Source: Chloroflexota bacterium (GTDB taxonomy: Bacteria > Chloroflexota > Limnocylindria > Limnocylindrales > CSP1-4). From it: 58,386 nt of DNA. Below the pieces are notes generated by a model that saw nothing but the letters and a program-made list of their open reading frames with translations, was not told the DNA's origin and did not search any database. Each line of letters begins with the position of its first letter. The stretch's first letter is position 1. The stretch lies in NCBI GenBank assembly GCA_021813655.1, contig JAKAJU010000183.1, positions 1-58,386 of the forward strand, in the 5' to 3' direction. The position numbers were made by a program, and so were the translations under genes. Below are positions 8,416 through 16,589 of the stretch, piece by piece.

Positions 8416-8505
8416 GATGCGGACGGCAGGATACCACCGAGCGGCGGACTTCGGCGGGGCGCCGAGAGCCGTCGGCATGACGGCCCCGGGCGTCATGACC
8501 GCGCG

Positions 8506-9174
8506 CTACGGCGCGATCGGCGCCACCTCGATCGCCGTCAGGGTCGACGTGCCCGCCCTCGCCGGCTGCGCCACGGTGTCGGAGCAGCGGAGCTCGACCG
8601 AATCCCCGGCGCCGAACGTGTGCACGCCCTGCATCGTGATCTGCGTGGTCGAGCCGTTGTCGGTCACCGCGGCGAGGATCGAGCCGTCCCCCACGCTGGT
8701 CCCGGCCTGCAGCCAGCAGTCGGCCACGATTCCGGCAGGCCCAGCCCCGACGTCCGACGAGATCGAGACGATCGCGGTGAGGAGGAACGTCCCGGCGGGC
8801 AGGCTCATCGTCCCGAGAAGATCGCCGGCGAAGAGGCTCGTCAGCGAGCCGAAGGACGGGAAGGAGGCGGACGCGGCCCGCGCCGGCCCGGTAGCGCCGG
8901 TCGCTCCCGTGGGGCCGGTGGGCCCGGTAGCGCCGGTCGCTCCCGTGGGGCCGGTGGGCCCGGGAACGGCCACGGTGCCCCAGTAGACGAGCCGGCCGCC
9001 CCCGGGGAGCCTGCACTGCGCGACATCGCTCATCCGGACGTTGCCGTAGGCGTCGTAGCAGGCGTACAGGGTGGCCGGGTTGGATGCGGCGAAGGCGCCG
9101 CCTGCCGCGACCGCGATGAGGGCGAACGCCGCGACCCCCACGGCGAGCGCGCGGAATCTCCCCAACCAGCGCAT
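8506..9174 (-). CDS. secreted collagen-like repeat protein
   Basis: A 222-residue protein with a signal peptide (Arg/Phe N-terminus, hydrophobic ALAVGVAAFALIAVAAGGAFA, cleavage after AFA-A). A short Cys-containing segment with ATLYACYDAYG follows, then about nine Gly-X-Y triplets (GPTGPTGATGATG twice), then a beta-rich domain of about 115 residues with two Cys (DCWLQAG, ELRCSD). The start ATG at 9172-9174 has GGAGGGG upstream. The C-terminal half looks like the globular domain that follows collagen stalks in other bacterial surface proteins. The exact role is unknown; adhesion or surface structure is an inference. It stands alone, after tRNA-Val and a 640-bp spacer. Confidence 0.85.
   Translation of the reverse strand: MRWLGRFRALAVGVAAFALIAVAAGGAFAASNPATLYACYDAYGNVRMSDVAQCRLPGGGRLVYWGTVAVPGPTGPTGATGATGPTGPTGATGATGPARAASASFPSFGSLTSLFAGDLLGTMSLPAGTFLLTAIVSISSDVGAGPAGIVADCWLQAGTSVGDGSILAAVTDNGSTTQITMQGVHTFGAGDSVELRCSDTVAQPARAGTSTLTAIEVAPIAP
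8887..8958 (-). repeat. two tandem 36-bp repeats encoding Gly-X-Y triplets
   Basis: Two identical 36-bp copies (8887-8922 and 8923-8958) encode the GPTGPTGATGATG blocks of the collagen-like protein, with a partial third copy beginning at 8959. Near-perfect DNA identity points to recent duplication or slippage, so copy number may vary between strains. Confidence 0.85.
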
Positions 9175-9816
9175 GGCGACTGCCCCTCCGAGTCGCCACG
9201 CGAGGGCCAACCAGCTTCGGCCACGGATCCGCGCGCCGACGTTCGGCCGAGTGTCCGGTGGGTTGCAGGGTGTGTCAAGTGCCCGACGGCTTCCCGCTCG
9301 GTCGCGAGCCCTGAGCGCTCGTGCGAGGCCTGGCGCCTCGGGACCCGTCTCGGCGCCCCTCGCCCCCGACTACGTGCCCGGCTCCTCGGCGCTGGTCACG
9401 TCCGCCACCCCGGCCCCGAGCACCCGGATCAGGTCGGCCGGCACGAGGTGGACGTTGACGCCGCGGGCGCCGCCCCCGATCGCGACCAGCGGACGCTCGA
9501 GCATCGAGGCGTCGGTGGTGAGCTGCGACGGCCGGATGGCGTCGGACGGGCCGCCTCGGACCACGCGGACGTCCGGTTCGGCGTCCAGGGGTCGGGGGTG
9601 CCGTCCGGGTCACGCTGGCGCGCGACGTCCGCGGATGGAAGCCGTTCGGGTCCGACCCCTGGCGGGTCCTCGTCGCGCCCGACGCGCGGCTCGCCCACGA
9701 ATCCGTCGCGTCGCGAGAGCGTGACGCCCGCGACGACCGCGCCGGGCGGCTGTCACGCCCGCTGCGTGGGCCGACCGGCGCGTCAGCTCGAGTCCGGTGG
9801 CCCTGGCCGCCTCGGG
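9175..9816. other. 640-bp spacer with no confident gene
   Basis: This is the only gap over 300 bases in the window. It lies upstream of the collagen-like gene and downstream of the amidohydrolase gene. I see one short minus-strand coding-like segment (listed separately), no tRNA and no strong terminator. Open frames on the plus strand here have the Arg/Pro/Ser-rich composition typical of noncoding frames in high-GC DNA. Confidence 0.6.
9370..9564 (-). pseudogene. short coding-like fragment, possible gene remnant
   Basis: A minus-strand frame of about 64 codons with balanced, hydrophobic-containing sequence (LVAIGGGARGVNVHLVPADL, then IRVLGAGVADVTSAEEPGT) that looks like the C-terminal end of a protein. 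In the same frame a TGA stops it roughly 50 bases upstream of the GTG at 9564, and no good ribosome site precedes it. I do not recognise the family. It could be a decayed gene or a small real one. Confidence 0.3.
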
Positions 9817-11004
9817 TCAGGAGGCTTCCGTCAGCCCGTACACGCGGCGGGCGTTGCCGCTCCCTACGAGATCCACGACGCGCTCCGCATCGCCGAGGGA
9901 CCAGTCGCCGGCCGCGACCCACCCGCCGAGCACGCGGCTCATCGCGCGCCGGAACAGCCAGCTCCCGAGGACGTGCAGCTCTGGCAGGCCCCACGCATCG
10001 GACGAGAAGAGGATCTTCGTGAACGGCGCGAGCTCGAGCGATTCGCGGACGACCTGCGTGCTCGCGGCTCCCGTGAACGTCACCGCCAGGCCCACGTCCG
10101 CGTAGACGTGCGGGAACATCTGGGCGAGGTAGCCGGCGTGGCGCTGGAACGGGTACGTGTGCAGCAGCAGGATCGGGCAGGTCCCTTCGGTCGCCCGGAT
10201 GAAGTCGGTGAGGAGCAACGGGTCGCACCGATGGAGGTCGAGGTCGGGGTCGCCGTAGCCCGTGTGGATCTGGAGCGGGAGCCCGGTCGCGATGCCCTCC
10301 CAGAGCCCGAACCTGAGCAGCACCGGGTCGGTCAGCCGACTACAGCCCGTCTTCCCGATCTCGCGGAACCACGCTCCGGCCCGTTCCGCGACATCCCTGT
10401 CCGACGGTCGACTCGGCTCGAAGTCCAGGCCGCAGCGGTACGCGATGATCGACTTCAACCCGGCCGCTCCGCGCGCGTCCGCGCGGAGTGCCGAGCGAAA
10501 CGCGTCGGCGAACCGGGCGGCAGAGACGCCGTCGCCGGCCACGCGCTCCGCGACGCCCTCCAGGCGGACGATCGTCTCCGCCCGGGCCTCCGCCAGCCGG
10601 CCCAGCTCGCCCACCGGCAGGAGGTCGTCTGGCCGGAAACCCGTGTCCACGAGCATCCGGCCAACGCCCGCGTGCGGAAGGAGACGACCCGCTGCCGTCT
10701 CGTTCGACATCGCGAGCCGCTGCTCCAGGTAGTCGGCGACACTCGCGTGCTCGGGCAGGCCCAGCAGCGGAGCGCACCAGCGGCGGAGGGCGAAGGCGAC
10801 CTGGGAGTCCATACCCGCCGCGTCGGCCGCAGACCGTCGATCCGACTCCGTGAGCATCAGCGTGAACGTCTCGCGGTCGACGGTGCCCCGAACGATGCTG
10901 TGGGTATGGTGATCGACCAGCGAGGCGCGCGCGAGAACCTCGTTCACGCCTCCGTGGGGTCCATCGGCGACGCTCCCGCGCTCGACCTCAGATGACATCG
11001 GCAT
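9817..11004 (-). CDS. amidohydrolase 2 family protein (like the N-terminal half of FluG)
   Basis: A 395-residue metal-dependent hydrolase of the TIM-barrel amidohydrolase superfamily. It shows the first-strand metal motif HxH in VDHHTHS (residues about 31-37), a later His in LLLHTYPFQ, and the conserved Asp in LFSSDAWGLPE, a pattern seen in the FluG N-terminal domain. It overlaps the 3' end of the glutamine-synthetase-like gene by 17 bp. In fungal FluG and some bacterial homologues the same two domains are fused, so the products probably act on one substrate. A likely role is hydrolysis of an amide or gamma-glutamyl product. The substrate cannot be read from the sequence. Confidence 0.85.
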   Translation of the reverse strand: MPMSSEVERGSVADGPHGGVNEVLARASLVDHHTHSIVRGTVDRETFTLMLTESDRRSAADAAGMDSQVAFALRRWCAPLLGLPEHASVADYLEQRLAMSNETAAGRLLPHAGVGRMLVDTGFRPDDLLPVGELGRLAEARAETIVRLEGVAERVAGDGVSAARFADAFRSALRADARGAAGLKSIIAYRCGLDFEPSRPSDRDVAERAGAWFREIGKTGCSRLTDPVLLRFGLWEGIATGLPLQIHTGYGDPDLDLHRCDPLLLTDFIRATEGTCPILLLHTYPFQRHAGYLAQMFPHVYADVGLAVTFTGAASTQVVRESLELAPFTKILFSSDAWGLPELHVLGSWLFRRAMSRVLGGWVAAGDWSLGDAERVVDLVGSGNARRVYGLTEAS

Positions 11005-12292
11005 ACCGCCGGCAGCGCTCCTCCGGCGTCATCGCCGTGAGCTCGCGCGATTCCGTGCGCCGGATGCTCAGGTGCGTCGCCAGCAGCTGCGCCGCGAACC
11101 AGGACCTCGCCGCGGCGTCCTCCTCGAGGGCGGCCTGCGCGGCCTCCAGGTCGCGAGGCAGGTCCACGATGCCGAGGCGGTCGCGGTCCGCGGGGCCGAT
11201 CGCATCGAGATCGCCCTCCACGAGCGCCGGAGCCGGCAGCTCCCGCTGAAGGCCGTCGATCCCCGCGCGAATCAGGGCGGCGAGCACGAGCCACGGGTTC
11301 GCGGTCGCGTCGCACGCACGGTATTCGAGGTTCGCCATCTCGAGGGTGCGCGCGTCGCCCAGGGTGGTGACCGGGCAGAGCCGCACCAGCGCCTCCCGGT
11401 TCATGTGCCCGAAGAACGCCGCCGCCGAGCTCCAGCGGCCGGGCGCCAGACGGATGCTCGAGACCACGCTCGGGGCCGTCCAGGCGACGAGCGCCCCCGC
11501 GTGCGCGAGGATCCCCGCGACGAACCGCTGCGCGGGGGTCGACGGCTCGCTCGTCTCCGGGTCGAGCGTCACGGGGCGCCCGGCGCGGTCCCACACGCTC
11601 AGGTGGACGTGGACGCCGTTGCCGACCGCGTCGGGCCGCACGAGGGGGGCGAAGACCGCGCGCATGCCGTGGCTCGCGGCGAGGTCGCGCGCGATCGCAC
11701 GGGTGAGGATGGCCCGGTCGGCGGCCGTCATCGCGTCGGCCGGGCCGATCGTGATCTCGTACTGGCCCGCCCCATACTCGGGCAGCCACGTCTCCGGCTC
11801 GAATCCGCTCGCGTGCAGCGTCTCCACGAGCTCGGACCCGAACGGCTCCGCGACTCGGTGAGCCTCGATGCTGAAGGGGGCGTCCGGCGTGAGCCCGCGC
11901 AGCGTGAACTCCTGCTCGAACGCCGCGACCACCCGCAGCCCGAATCGGTCATCCAGGTCGCGCACCGCCTCCGCGAGCGCGTGCCGGGGGCAGCACTCCC
12001 ACGGCCGACCGTCGGGGTGGACGATATCGGCGAGCACCAGCTGGGTCGACGGCCGTCCGTCGACGCCCGGAAGGCGACATTCGGCCGACTCGACGGGCAG
12101 GAGCCGGATATCGCCCAGGGATCCGAACGGGTTCGGCACCGCGAGGCTCCCGAAGGTCGTCTGCGCGAGGTCGGCCGGAACCCACCCGACCCCGCGCCGC
12201 AGGTGATCCGCGAGCTCGTCGGAGCGGATCGCGCGTCCGCGCGTGATCGCGACGAGGTCGCACGTGCCGATGAACGTCAGGCTCGCGGCCAC
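10988..12292 (-). CDS. glutamine-synthetase-like enzyme (FluG/gamma-glutamylamide synthetase type)
   Basis: About 434 residues with the GS catalytic signatures: AAFEQEFTL (metal Glu pair), GAGQYEITIGPADA, GNGVHVHLSVWD (His), SIRLAPGRW and NLEYRACDATANPWLVLAA. The long N-terminal beta-grasp region differs from housekeeping GlnA, and the neighbours are catabolic, so I infer ATP-dependent ligation of glutamate to an amine or related compound rather than ammonia assimilation. I prefer the GTG at 12290-12292, preceded by GGAAGGGAG; a GTG at 12325 would add 11 residues. The gene starts after the cyclase-family stop (12339) and overlaps the amidohydrolase gene. Confidence 0.85.
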   Translation of the reverse strand: MAASLTFIGTCDLVAITRGRAIRSDELADHLRRGVGWVPADLAQTTFGSLAVPNPFGSLGDIRLLPVESAECRLPGVDGRPSTQLVLADIVHPDGRPWECCPRHALAEAVRDLDDRFGLRVVAAFEQEFTLRGLTPDAPFSIEAHRVAEPFGSELVETLHASGFEPETWLPEYGAGQYEITIGPADAMTAADRAILTRAIARDLAASHGMRAVFAPLVRPDAVGNGVHVHLSVWDRAGRPVTLDPETSEPSTPAQRFVAGILAHAGALVAWTAPSVVSSIRLAPGRWSSAAAFFGHMNREALVRLCPVTTLGDARTLEMANLEYRACDATANPWLVLAALIRAGIDGLQRELPAPALVEGDLDAIGPADRDRLGIVDLPRDLEAAQAALEEDAAARSWFAAQLLATHLSIRRTESRELTAMTPEERCRRYADVI

Positions 12293-12338
12293 GGGACTCC
12301 CTTCCGGGCTGGCGCGGACGGTCACTGCGGCCCCGCCG

Positions 12339-13034
12339 CTACGGGACGAACGCGATCACTCGGGCTGGGCTGCCCGATCCGTCCGTGAGCTTCAGGACCC
12401 CGACGACGACCCACGCCCCGAGCGGCGGCAGCTGGGCCAGATTCGTCAACCCCTCGAGATGCCAGACGCCGCGGGGATGGCTGATCTGGCGGTGCACGAC
12501 GAAGTCCGTGGCGACGCCCGGGTCGATGCCGAGCGAGTCCACGCCGAGCCCACCTGCCGCCCGCTCTTCGACGAGGAAGCGGGCCGCATCCGGGCCGAAT
12601 CCGGGGAAGCGCAGCGGTCCCGGGGCGCCGGCGTAGCGCGCCGCGTCCGTGTTGAACGCCTCCCAGCCGGTGCGGAGGAGGACGGCGGCCCCGTCCGGGA
12701 TCCGGCCATGACGCGCCTCGAACGCCTGGACCTGCTCGAGGGTGAGCGTGGCGTCGGGTCGCCCGGCGCAGGCCTCGCCGATGTCGATCATCGCGGCGGG
12801 ACGGACGAGGCTCTCGACCGGGATCTGATCGACGCTCGTCGTCCCGTCGATCATGTGGCACGGGGCGTCGAAGTGCGTCCCCGAGTGCTCCATGAAGGAG
12901 ATCCTGCGGTTGTAGAAGCCGTCGCGGGCAACGGTCAGGATCGTCTCTGCCGTTGGTGCAGGCGCGCCGGGCCACATCACCGTCGCGGAATCGAGCGACT
13001 GCGTCAGGTCGACCACCCGCATGTTCATGAACAT
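12339..13034 (-). CDS. cyclase-family metal hydrolase (kynurenine-formamidase-like)
   Basis: A 231-residue member of the cyclase family, in which metal-bound hydrolases open amide or formamide bonds. It begins [20 protein letters not shown] and has the signature [12 protein letters not shown] (residues about 50-61), then VLLRTGW and [18 protein letters not shown], typical of the fold. KynB, isatin hydrolase and cyclic-amide hydrolases share it, so the substrate is open. ATG codons lie at 13034 and four codons later. It is the first gene of a three-gene minus-strand set with the GS-like enzyme and amidohydrolase, and diverges from the deacetylase gene. Confidence 0.85.
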   Translation of the reverse strand: MFMNMRVVDLTQSLDSATVMWPGAPAPTAETILTVARDGFYNRRISFMEHSGTHFDAPCHMIDGTTSVDQIPVESLVRPAAMIDIGEACAGRPDATLTLEQVQAFEARHGRIPDGAAVLLRTGWEAFNTDAARYAGAPGPLRFPGFGPDAARFLVEERAAGGLGVDSLGIDPGVATDFVVHRQISHPRGVWHLEGLTNLAQLPPLGAWVVVGVLKLTDGSGSPARVIAFVP

Positions 13035-13137
13035 CCTCAGCTCCTCCCGTCAGGTCGTCGTCCATCATGGGGACCGGACAGCGCGCTGGCAAGATTCGGG
13101 GCTCACCCGCAGCGCGGGCGCCGCGATGCCGCGCACC

Positions 13138-13167
13138 TTGCGGAGGCGAACGTGGATGGCGTAGCGT
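13138..13167 (+). promoter_or_regulatory. possible promoter of the deacetylase gene
   Basis: TTGCGG (13138-13143) and TAGCGT (13162-13167) are 18 bp apart. They lie in the divergent spacer, 41 bp before the ATG at 13208. The match is moderate. Confidence 0.35.
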
Positions 13168-13207
13168 CCGGACTCGACGCAGGAAACCGGGCGCGGAGGA
13201 GGGTGAG

Positions 13208-14098
13208 ATGGCGAAGGAGATCTACTGCGCGGTCGGTGTCCACATCGACGCGGTGGCGGGCTGGCTCGGTTCCTATGGGGGCGAAGACTCGCCGTCCGAC
13301 ATCCAGCGGGGCATGTTCGCCGGCGAGGTCGGCGTCCCGCGCGTTCTCCGTCTGCTCGACCGGTACGGAATCCGCGGCAGCTGGTTCATCCCCGGCCACT
13401 CGATCGAGACCTTCCCCGACCAGACCCGGATGATCGTCGACGCCGGGCACGAGATCGGGGCTCACGGCTATTCGCACGAGAACCCGGTCGCGATGACTCC
13501 CCGGCAGGAGGAGGACGTGCTCGCGAGATGCGTCGACCTCGTCGAGCGCGTCTCGGGCAGGCGGCCGCGAGGATACGTCGCTCCCTGGTGGGAGATGTCG
13601 GCGAGCACCGGGGAGCTGCTCCTCAAGTACGGCTTCAGCTACGACAACAGCCAGGCCTACAACGACTTCACGCCCTTCTACGCCCGCGTCGGCGACACCT
13701 GGACCAAGGTGGACTACACCGCGGAGGCGAGCACCTGGATGAAGCCCCTGGTCCGGGGCCGTGAGATCGACGTCGTCGAGATCGCCGCGAACTGGTACCT
13801 CGACGACCTGCCGCCGATGATGTTCATCAAGGCGTCGCCGAACAGCCACGGATTCGTGAGCCCGCGCCACCTCGGGGAGATGTGGCTCGACGAGTTCGAC
13901 TGGGTCCATCGCGAGATGGACTACGCGGTGTTCGCGCTCACGATCCACCCGGACGTGAGCGGGCGGCCCCAGGTCCTCCTCATGCTCGAGCGACTCATCG
14001 AGCACGTCAACGCCCACGAGGGGACGTACTGGCGCACCTTCGAGGAGATCGCGGACGACTTCCGCCGCCGGTGCCCGCCGCCATCGGCGCCGGCCTGA
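13208..14098 (+). CDS. polysaccharide-deacetylase-family enzyme of the PgdA/cyclic-imide-hydrolase type
   Basis: A 296-residue CE4 (NodB-fold) protein without a signal peptide. It strongly resembles the Helicobacter PgdA subgroup: [18 protein letters not shown], then [24 protein letters not shown] (metal His pair), [24 protein letters not shown] and [14 protein letters not shown]. Members of this subgroup have been reported both as peptidoglycan deacetylase and as cyclic-imide hydrolase. A cytoplasmic protein next to amide hydrolases and an ABC importer favours a cyclic amide or imide substrate (inference). The start ATG has GGAGGAGG upstream; an open frame further upstream has no family match. 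It runs in the same direction as the following binding-protein gene. Confidence 0.85.
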   Translation: MAKEIYCAVGVHIDAVAGWLGSYGGEDSPSDIQRGMFAGEVGVPRVLRLLDRYGIRGSWFIPGHSIETFPDQTRMIVDAGHEIGAHGYSHENPVAMTPRQEEDVLARCVDLVERVSGRRPRGYVAPWWEMSASTGELLLKYGFSYDNSQAYNDFTPFYARVGDTWTKVDYTAEASTWMKPLVRGREIDVVEIAANWYLDDLPPMMFIKASPNSHGFVSPRHLGEMWLDEFDWVHREMDYAVFALTIHPDVSGRPQVLLMLERLIEHVNAHEGTYWRTFEEIADDFRRRCPPPSAPA

Positions 14099-14160
14099 CG
14101 GCCCGATCATGCGCGAGCGCGCGCATGGGGCTGCCGAACGACAGCCGGGTGGGTTACGCT

Positions 14161-14190
14161 CTCGCCTCACCACGGTCCAAGTGGGGCGAG
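14161..14190 (+). promoter_or_regulatory. 30-bp inverted repeat before the Liv binding-protein gene
   Basis: CTCGCCTCAC (14161-14170) and GTGGGGCGAG (14181-14190) are complementary over ten positions with one G-T pair, around a 10-base spacer. TACGCT at 14155-14160 could be a -10 box, so the repeat would cover the transcription start. It may be an operator or a 5' hairpin of the mRNA. The ribosome site GAGGAGGGG follows at 14194-14202. Confidence 0.5.
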
Positions 14191-14205
14191 CCTGAGGAGG
14201 GGCGA

Positions 14206-15375
14206 ATGATCAGGAAGTTCGCGATCGCCGCGCTCGTGACGAGCCTCGCGGTGGCCGCCTGCAGCGGCGGCGGCGGGTCGGGAGACAAGATCAAGATCGG
14301 CGGAGGCTTCGCGCTCACCGGGGACGAGTCGTCGCTCGACCTGCCCGCGGCCAACGGCGCGAAGCTCGCCGTAAAGGAGATCAACGCCGCGGGCGGCGTC
14401 CTCGGCAAGCAGATCGACTTCATCGTCCACGACAGCCAGTACAAGATGGACGTGACTGCGCAGACAGCGAAGCAGTTCGTGGAGCAGGACAAGGTCCAGG
14501 CGATGATCGGCTACACGGACACGGACTCTGTCCTCGCCTCCGGCCCGACCTTCCAGTCCGCCGGCATCCCGTTCATCACGGTCGGCGCGACCTCGCCGAA
14601 GATCCCGGCGCAGGTCGGTGACGTCATGTACCTCGCGTGCTTCGGCGACAACGTCCAGGCCGCGGCTGGCGCCGAGTACTCGCTGAAGAACTTCGGCAAG
14701 AACGCCTACCTCCTCTGGGACAAGGGTGTCGAGTACACCACGCTGCTCGGGGCGTACTTCAAGGCGCGCTTCACCGAGGCGGGCGGGACCATCGTCCTCG
14801 AGGACTCGTACGATGACAAGGCCACGGACTTCTCGGCCCAGATCGCAAAGATGAAGGCGCTCTCGCCGGCACCGGACTTCTACTACATCGCCGCGATGCC
14901 CTACAACGTCGGCCCGCTCGTGAAGCAGATGCGCGACGCCGGCATCAGCGGTCCCGTCGTGGGCGGTGACGGCTACGACACGCCGGACCTCGTCAGCGTG
15001 GCCGGCACCGCATCGGACAACGTCTACTTCTCAACCCACGCCCTCATGGACGCGACCGGCGGGACGGACAAGATCAAGACCTTCATGGCCGCGTACAGCA
15101 AGGAGTACGGTCACGACCCCGAGAACGCATTCGCTGCCCTCGGGTACGACACGGTCTACCTGCTCGTGGACGCGATCAAGCGCGCCGGGTCGATGGATCC
15201 GGCGGCGCTGAAGACCGCCATCGGATCGACGAAGGACTTCCCCGGGATCACGGGGGCGATCACCTTCGCCAACGGGTCGCACGTCCCCCAGAAGGGCGTC
15301 ACCCTGGTCGCGGTGACGGGCGGGAAGTTCACCCTCGGAGCGGAGGTCGTGCCCGAGGCTGTCCCCGCCCCGTAG
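14206..15375 (+). CDS. branched-chain amino acid/amide ABC transporter substrate-binding lipoprotein (LivK type)
   Basis: A 389-residue periplasmic-binding-protein fold type I (LivJ/LivK/UrtA family). It has a lipoprotein signal (MIRKFAIAALVTSLAVAAC, with Cys in a LAVAAC lipobox), so it is anchored outside the membrane. The body shows KIKIGGGFALTGDESS, AVKEINAAGGVLGKQID, VQAMIGYTDTDSVLA and a C-terminal ITFANGSHVPQKGVTLV. This family binds leucine-type amino acids, urea, short amides or aromatic compounds; the ligand is not obvious. The matching permeases and ATPases are encoded convergently just beyond the terminator at 15413. The ATG has GAGGAGGGG upstream. Confidence 0.9.
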   Translation: MIRKFAIAALVTSLAVAACSGGGGSGDKIKIGGGFALTGDESSLDLPAANGAKLAVKEINAAGGVLGKQIDFIVHDSQYKMDVTAQTAKQFVEQDKVQAMIGYTDTDSVLASGPTFQSAGIPFITVGATSPKIPAQVGDVMYLACFGDNVQAAAGAEYSLKNFGKNAYLLWDKGVEYTTLLGAYFKARFTEAGGTIVLEDSYDDKATDFSAQIAKMKALSPAPDFYYIAAMPYNVGPLVKQMRDAGISGPVVGGDGYDTPDLVSVAGTASDNVYFSTHALMDATGGTDKIKTFMAAYSKEYGHDPENAFAALGYDTVYLLVDAIKRAGSMDPAALKTAIGSTKDFPGITGAITFANGSHVPQKGVTLVAVTGGKFTLGAEVVPEAVPAP

Positions 15376-15412
15376 GCGCGCCGTCCGCCGGAAGGCGGCC
15401 CGCCGCACGATC

Positions 15413-15446
15413 GAGACCCGTGCCCGAGCCCTCGGGCACGGGTCTC
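15413..15446. terminator. bidirectional terminator between livK-type gene and permease operon
   Basis: A perfect 14-bp stem: GAGACCCGTGCCCG (15413-15426), loop AGCCCT, and the exact complement ending at 15446. It lies between two convergent genes, so it can serve both. There is no long T-run on either side. Confidence 0.8.
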
Positions 15447-15518
15447 GCGCATCCGGAGGCCGCGTCGCCCACCCTGGCCGCGAAGGTGGCAACCCCTGTC
15501 GAGGCGGTTCGCGGCCGC

Positions 15519-16589
15519 CTACGGCGCCTCCGTCTCGGGTCCTTCCGGGCCTCCGCCTCCGCGGAGGGACCGGAGGCGGGTGGAGAGCCGGTCGAACGAG
15601 ATCTCCCGCTGGCCCATGATGCCCTCGGGCCGGAAGACGATGACCGCGATGAAGAAGGCGGCGAGCAGCGCCCCGCTCAGCCCGTAGAGCAGCGTCACGT
15701 CCTCGACGCGTCGGAGCCCCTCTGCGAGAGCCAGGACCACCACCGAGCCGATCACCGAGCCGCTGACCGACCCCATGCCGCCCACGACGAGCATCGTGAT
15801 GACACGGAACGTGAGGTCGAAGTAGAACACCGTCGGCGAGAACGACGTGATGAAGTGCGCGTAGAGCGAGCCGGCGATCGCCGTGAAGAACGCGCCGATG
15901 ACAAAGGCGAGCAGCCGCGGACGGAGGATCGAGATCCCGACGGACTGTGCGGCCCACCGGTCGCGCCGCTGCGCGAACATCGCCCGGCCGTACTGCGAGC
16001 GCTTCAGGCGCCACACGGCATAGATCACGAGGACGGCGCACGCCCACGCCCACCAGAGGTTCGTGTACGGCGTGACGTTCGAGAACGTTCGCGACCCGCG
16101 GGTGAACCCGTCCGCGTTGAAGAGGATCACCCGGACGATGACGAGGAATCCCAGGGTCGCGACGGCGACGAAGTGCCCGGAGAGCCGCATGAGCACAGCG
16201 CCGACGAGGAGCGCGACGAAGGCCACGAGGAGGCCGGCGATGAGCGTCGCTGCCAACCAGCCCACCGGGAGCGGCCCGACCACCTGGTCCAGGTGCACGC
16301 CTGCCAGCCAGGACGGCAGGTCCGGCAGGTATTCCGATTTGACGGCGAGCGGCAGGGTCAGGATCGCGGAGATGTAAGCGCCCAGCGCCATGAACCCGAT
16401 GTTGCCGAGCGAGAAGACCCCTGTGAACCCGCTCGCGAGGTTCAGGCTCACCACGAGGATCGTGAAGATCGCCAGATTGATCATCAGCCCCTGCCAGAAC
16501 GCGAGGCCGGACGCATCGAGGAGGGCGAGGCCGACGCTCAGCCCCAGGATCGAGAGGAGCGGTCCGGCGACGCGCGGAGACATCCTCAC
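15519..16589 (-). CDS. livM: branched-chain amino acid/amide ABC transporter permease (LivM type)
   Basis: A 356-residue inner-membrane permease with about nine to ten hydrophobic helices. Family signatures are LNLASGFTGVFSLGNIGFMALGAY, GHFVAVATLGF and MLVVGGMGSVSGSVIGSVVV near the C-terminus, plus the EAA-like loop that contacts the ATPases. The start is GTG at 16587-16589, overlapping the livH stop (GTGA). A Gly/Pro-rich tail follows VFRPEGIMG. It partners LivH in the importer. Confidence 0.93.
   Translation of the reverse strand: MRMSPRVAGPLLSILGLSVGLALLDASGLAFWQGLMINLAIFTILVVSLNLASGFTGVFSLGNIGFMALGAYISAILTLPLAVKSEYLPDLPSWLAGVHLDQVVGPLPVGWLAATLIAGLLVAFVALLVGAVLMRLSGHFVAVATLGFLVIVRVILFNADGFTRGSRTFSNVTPYTNLWWAWACAVLVIYAVWRLKRSQYGRAMFAQRRDRWAAQSVGISILRPRLLAFVIGAFFTAIAGSLYAHFITSFSPTVFYFDLTFRVITMLVVGGMGSVSGSVIGSVVVLALAEGLRRVEDVTLLYGLSGALLAAFFIAVIVFRPEGIMGQREISFDRLSTRLRSLRGGGGPEGPETEAP

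Noticed and set aside
8887..8958. Short tandem repeats read as a noncoding or CRISPR-like element
   Set aside because: The 36-bp repeats keep frame and encode Gly-X-Y triplets within an exported protein, with no spacers.
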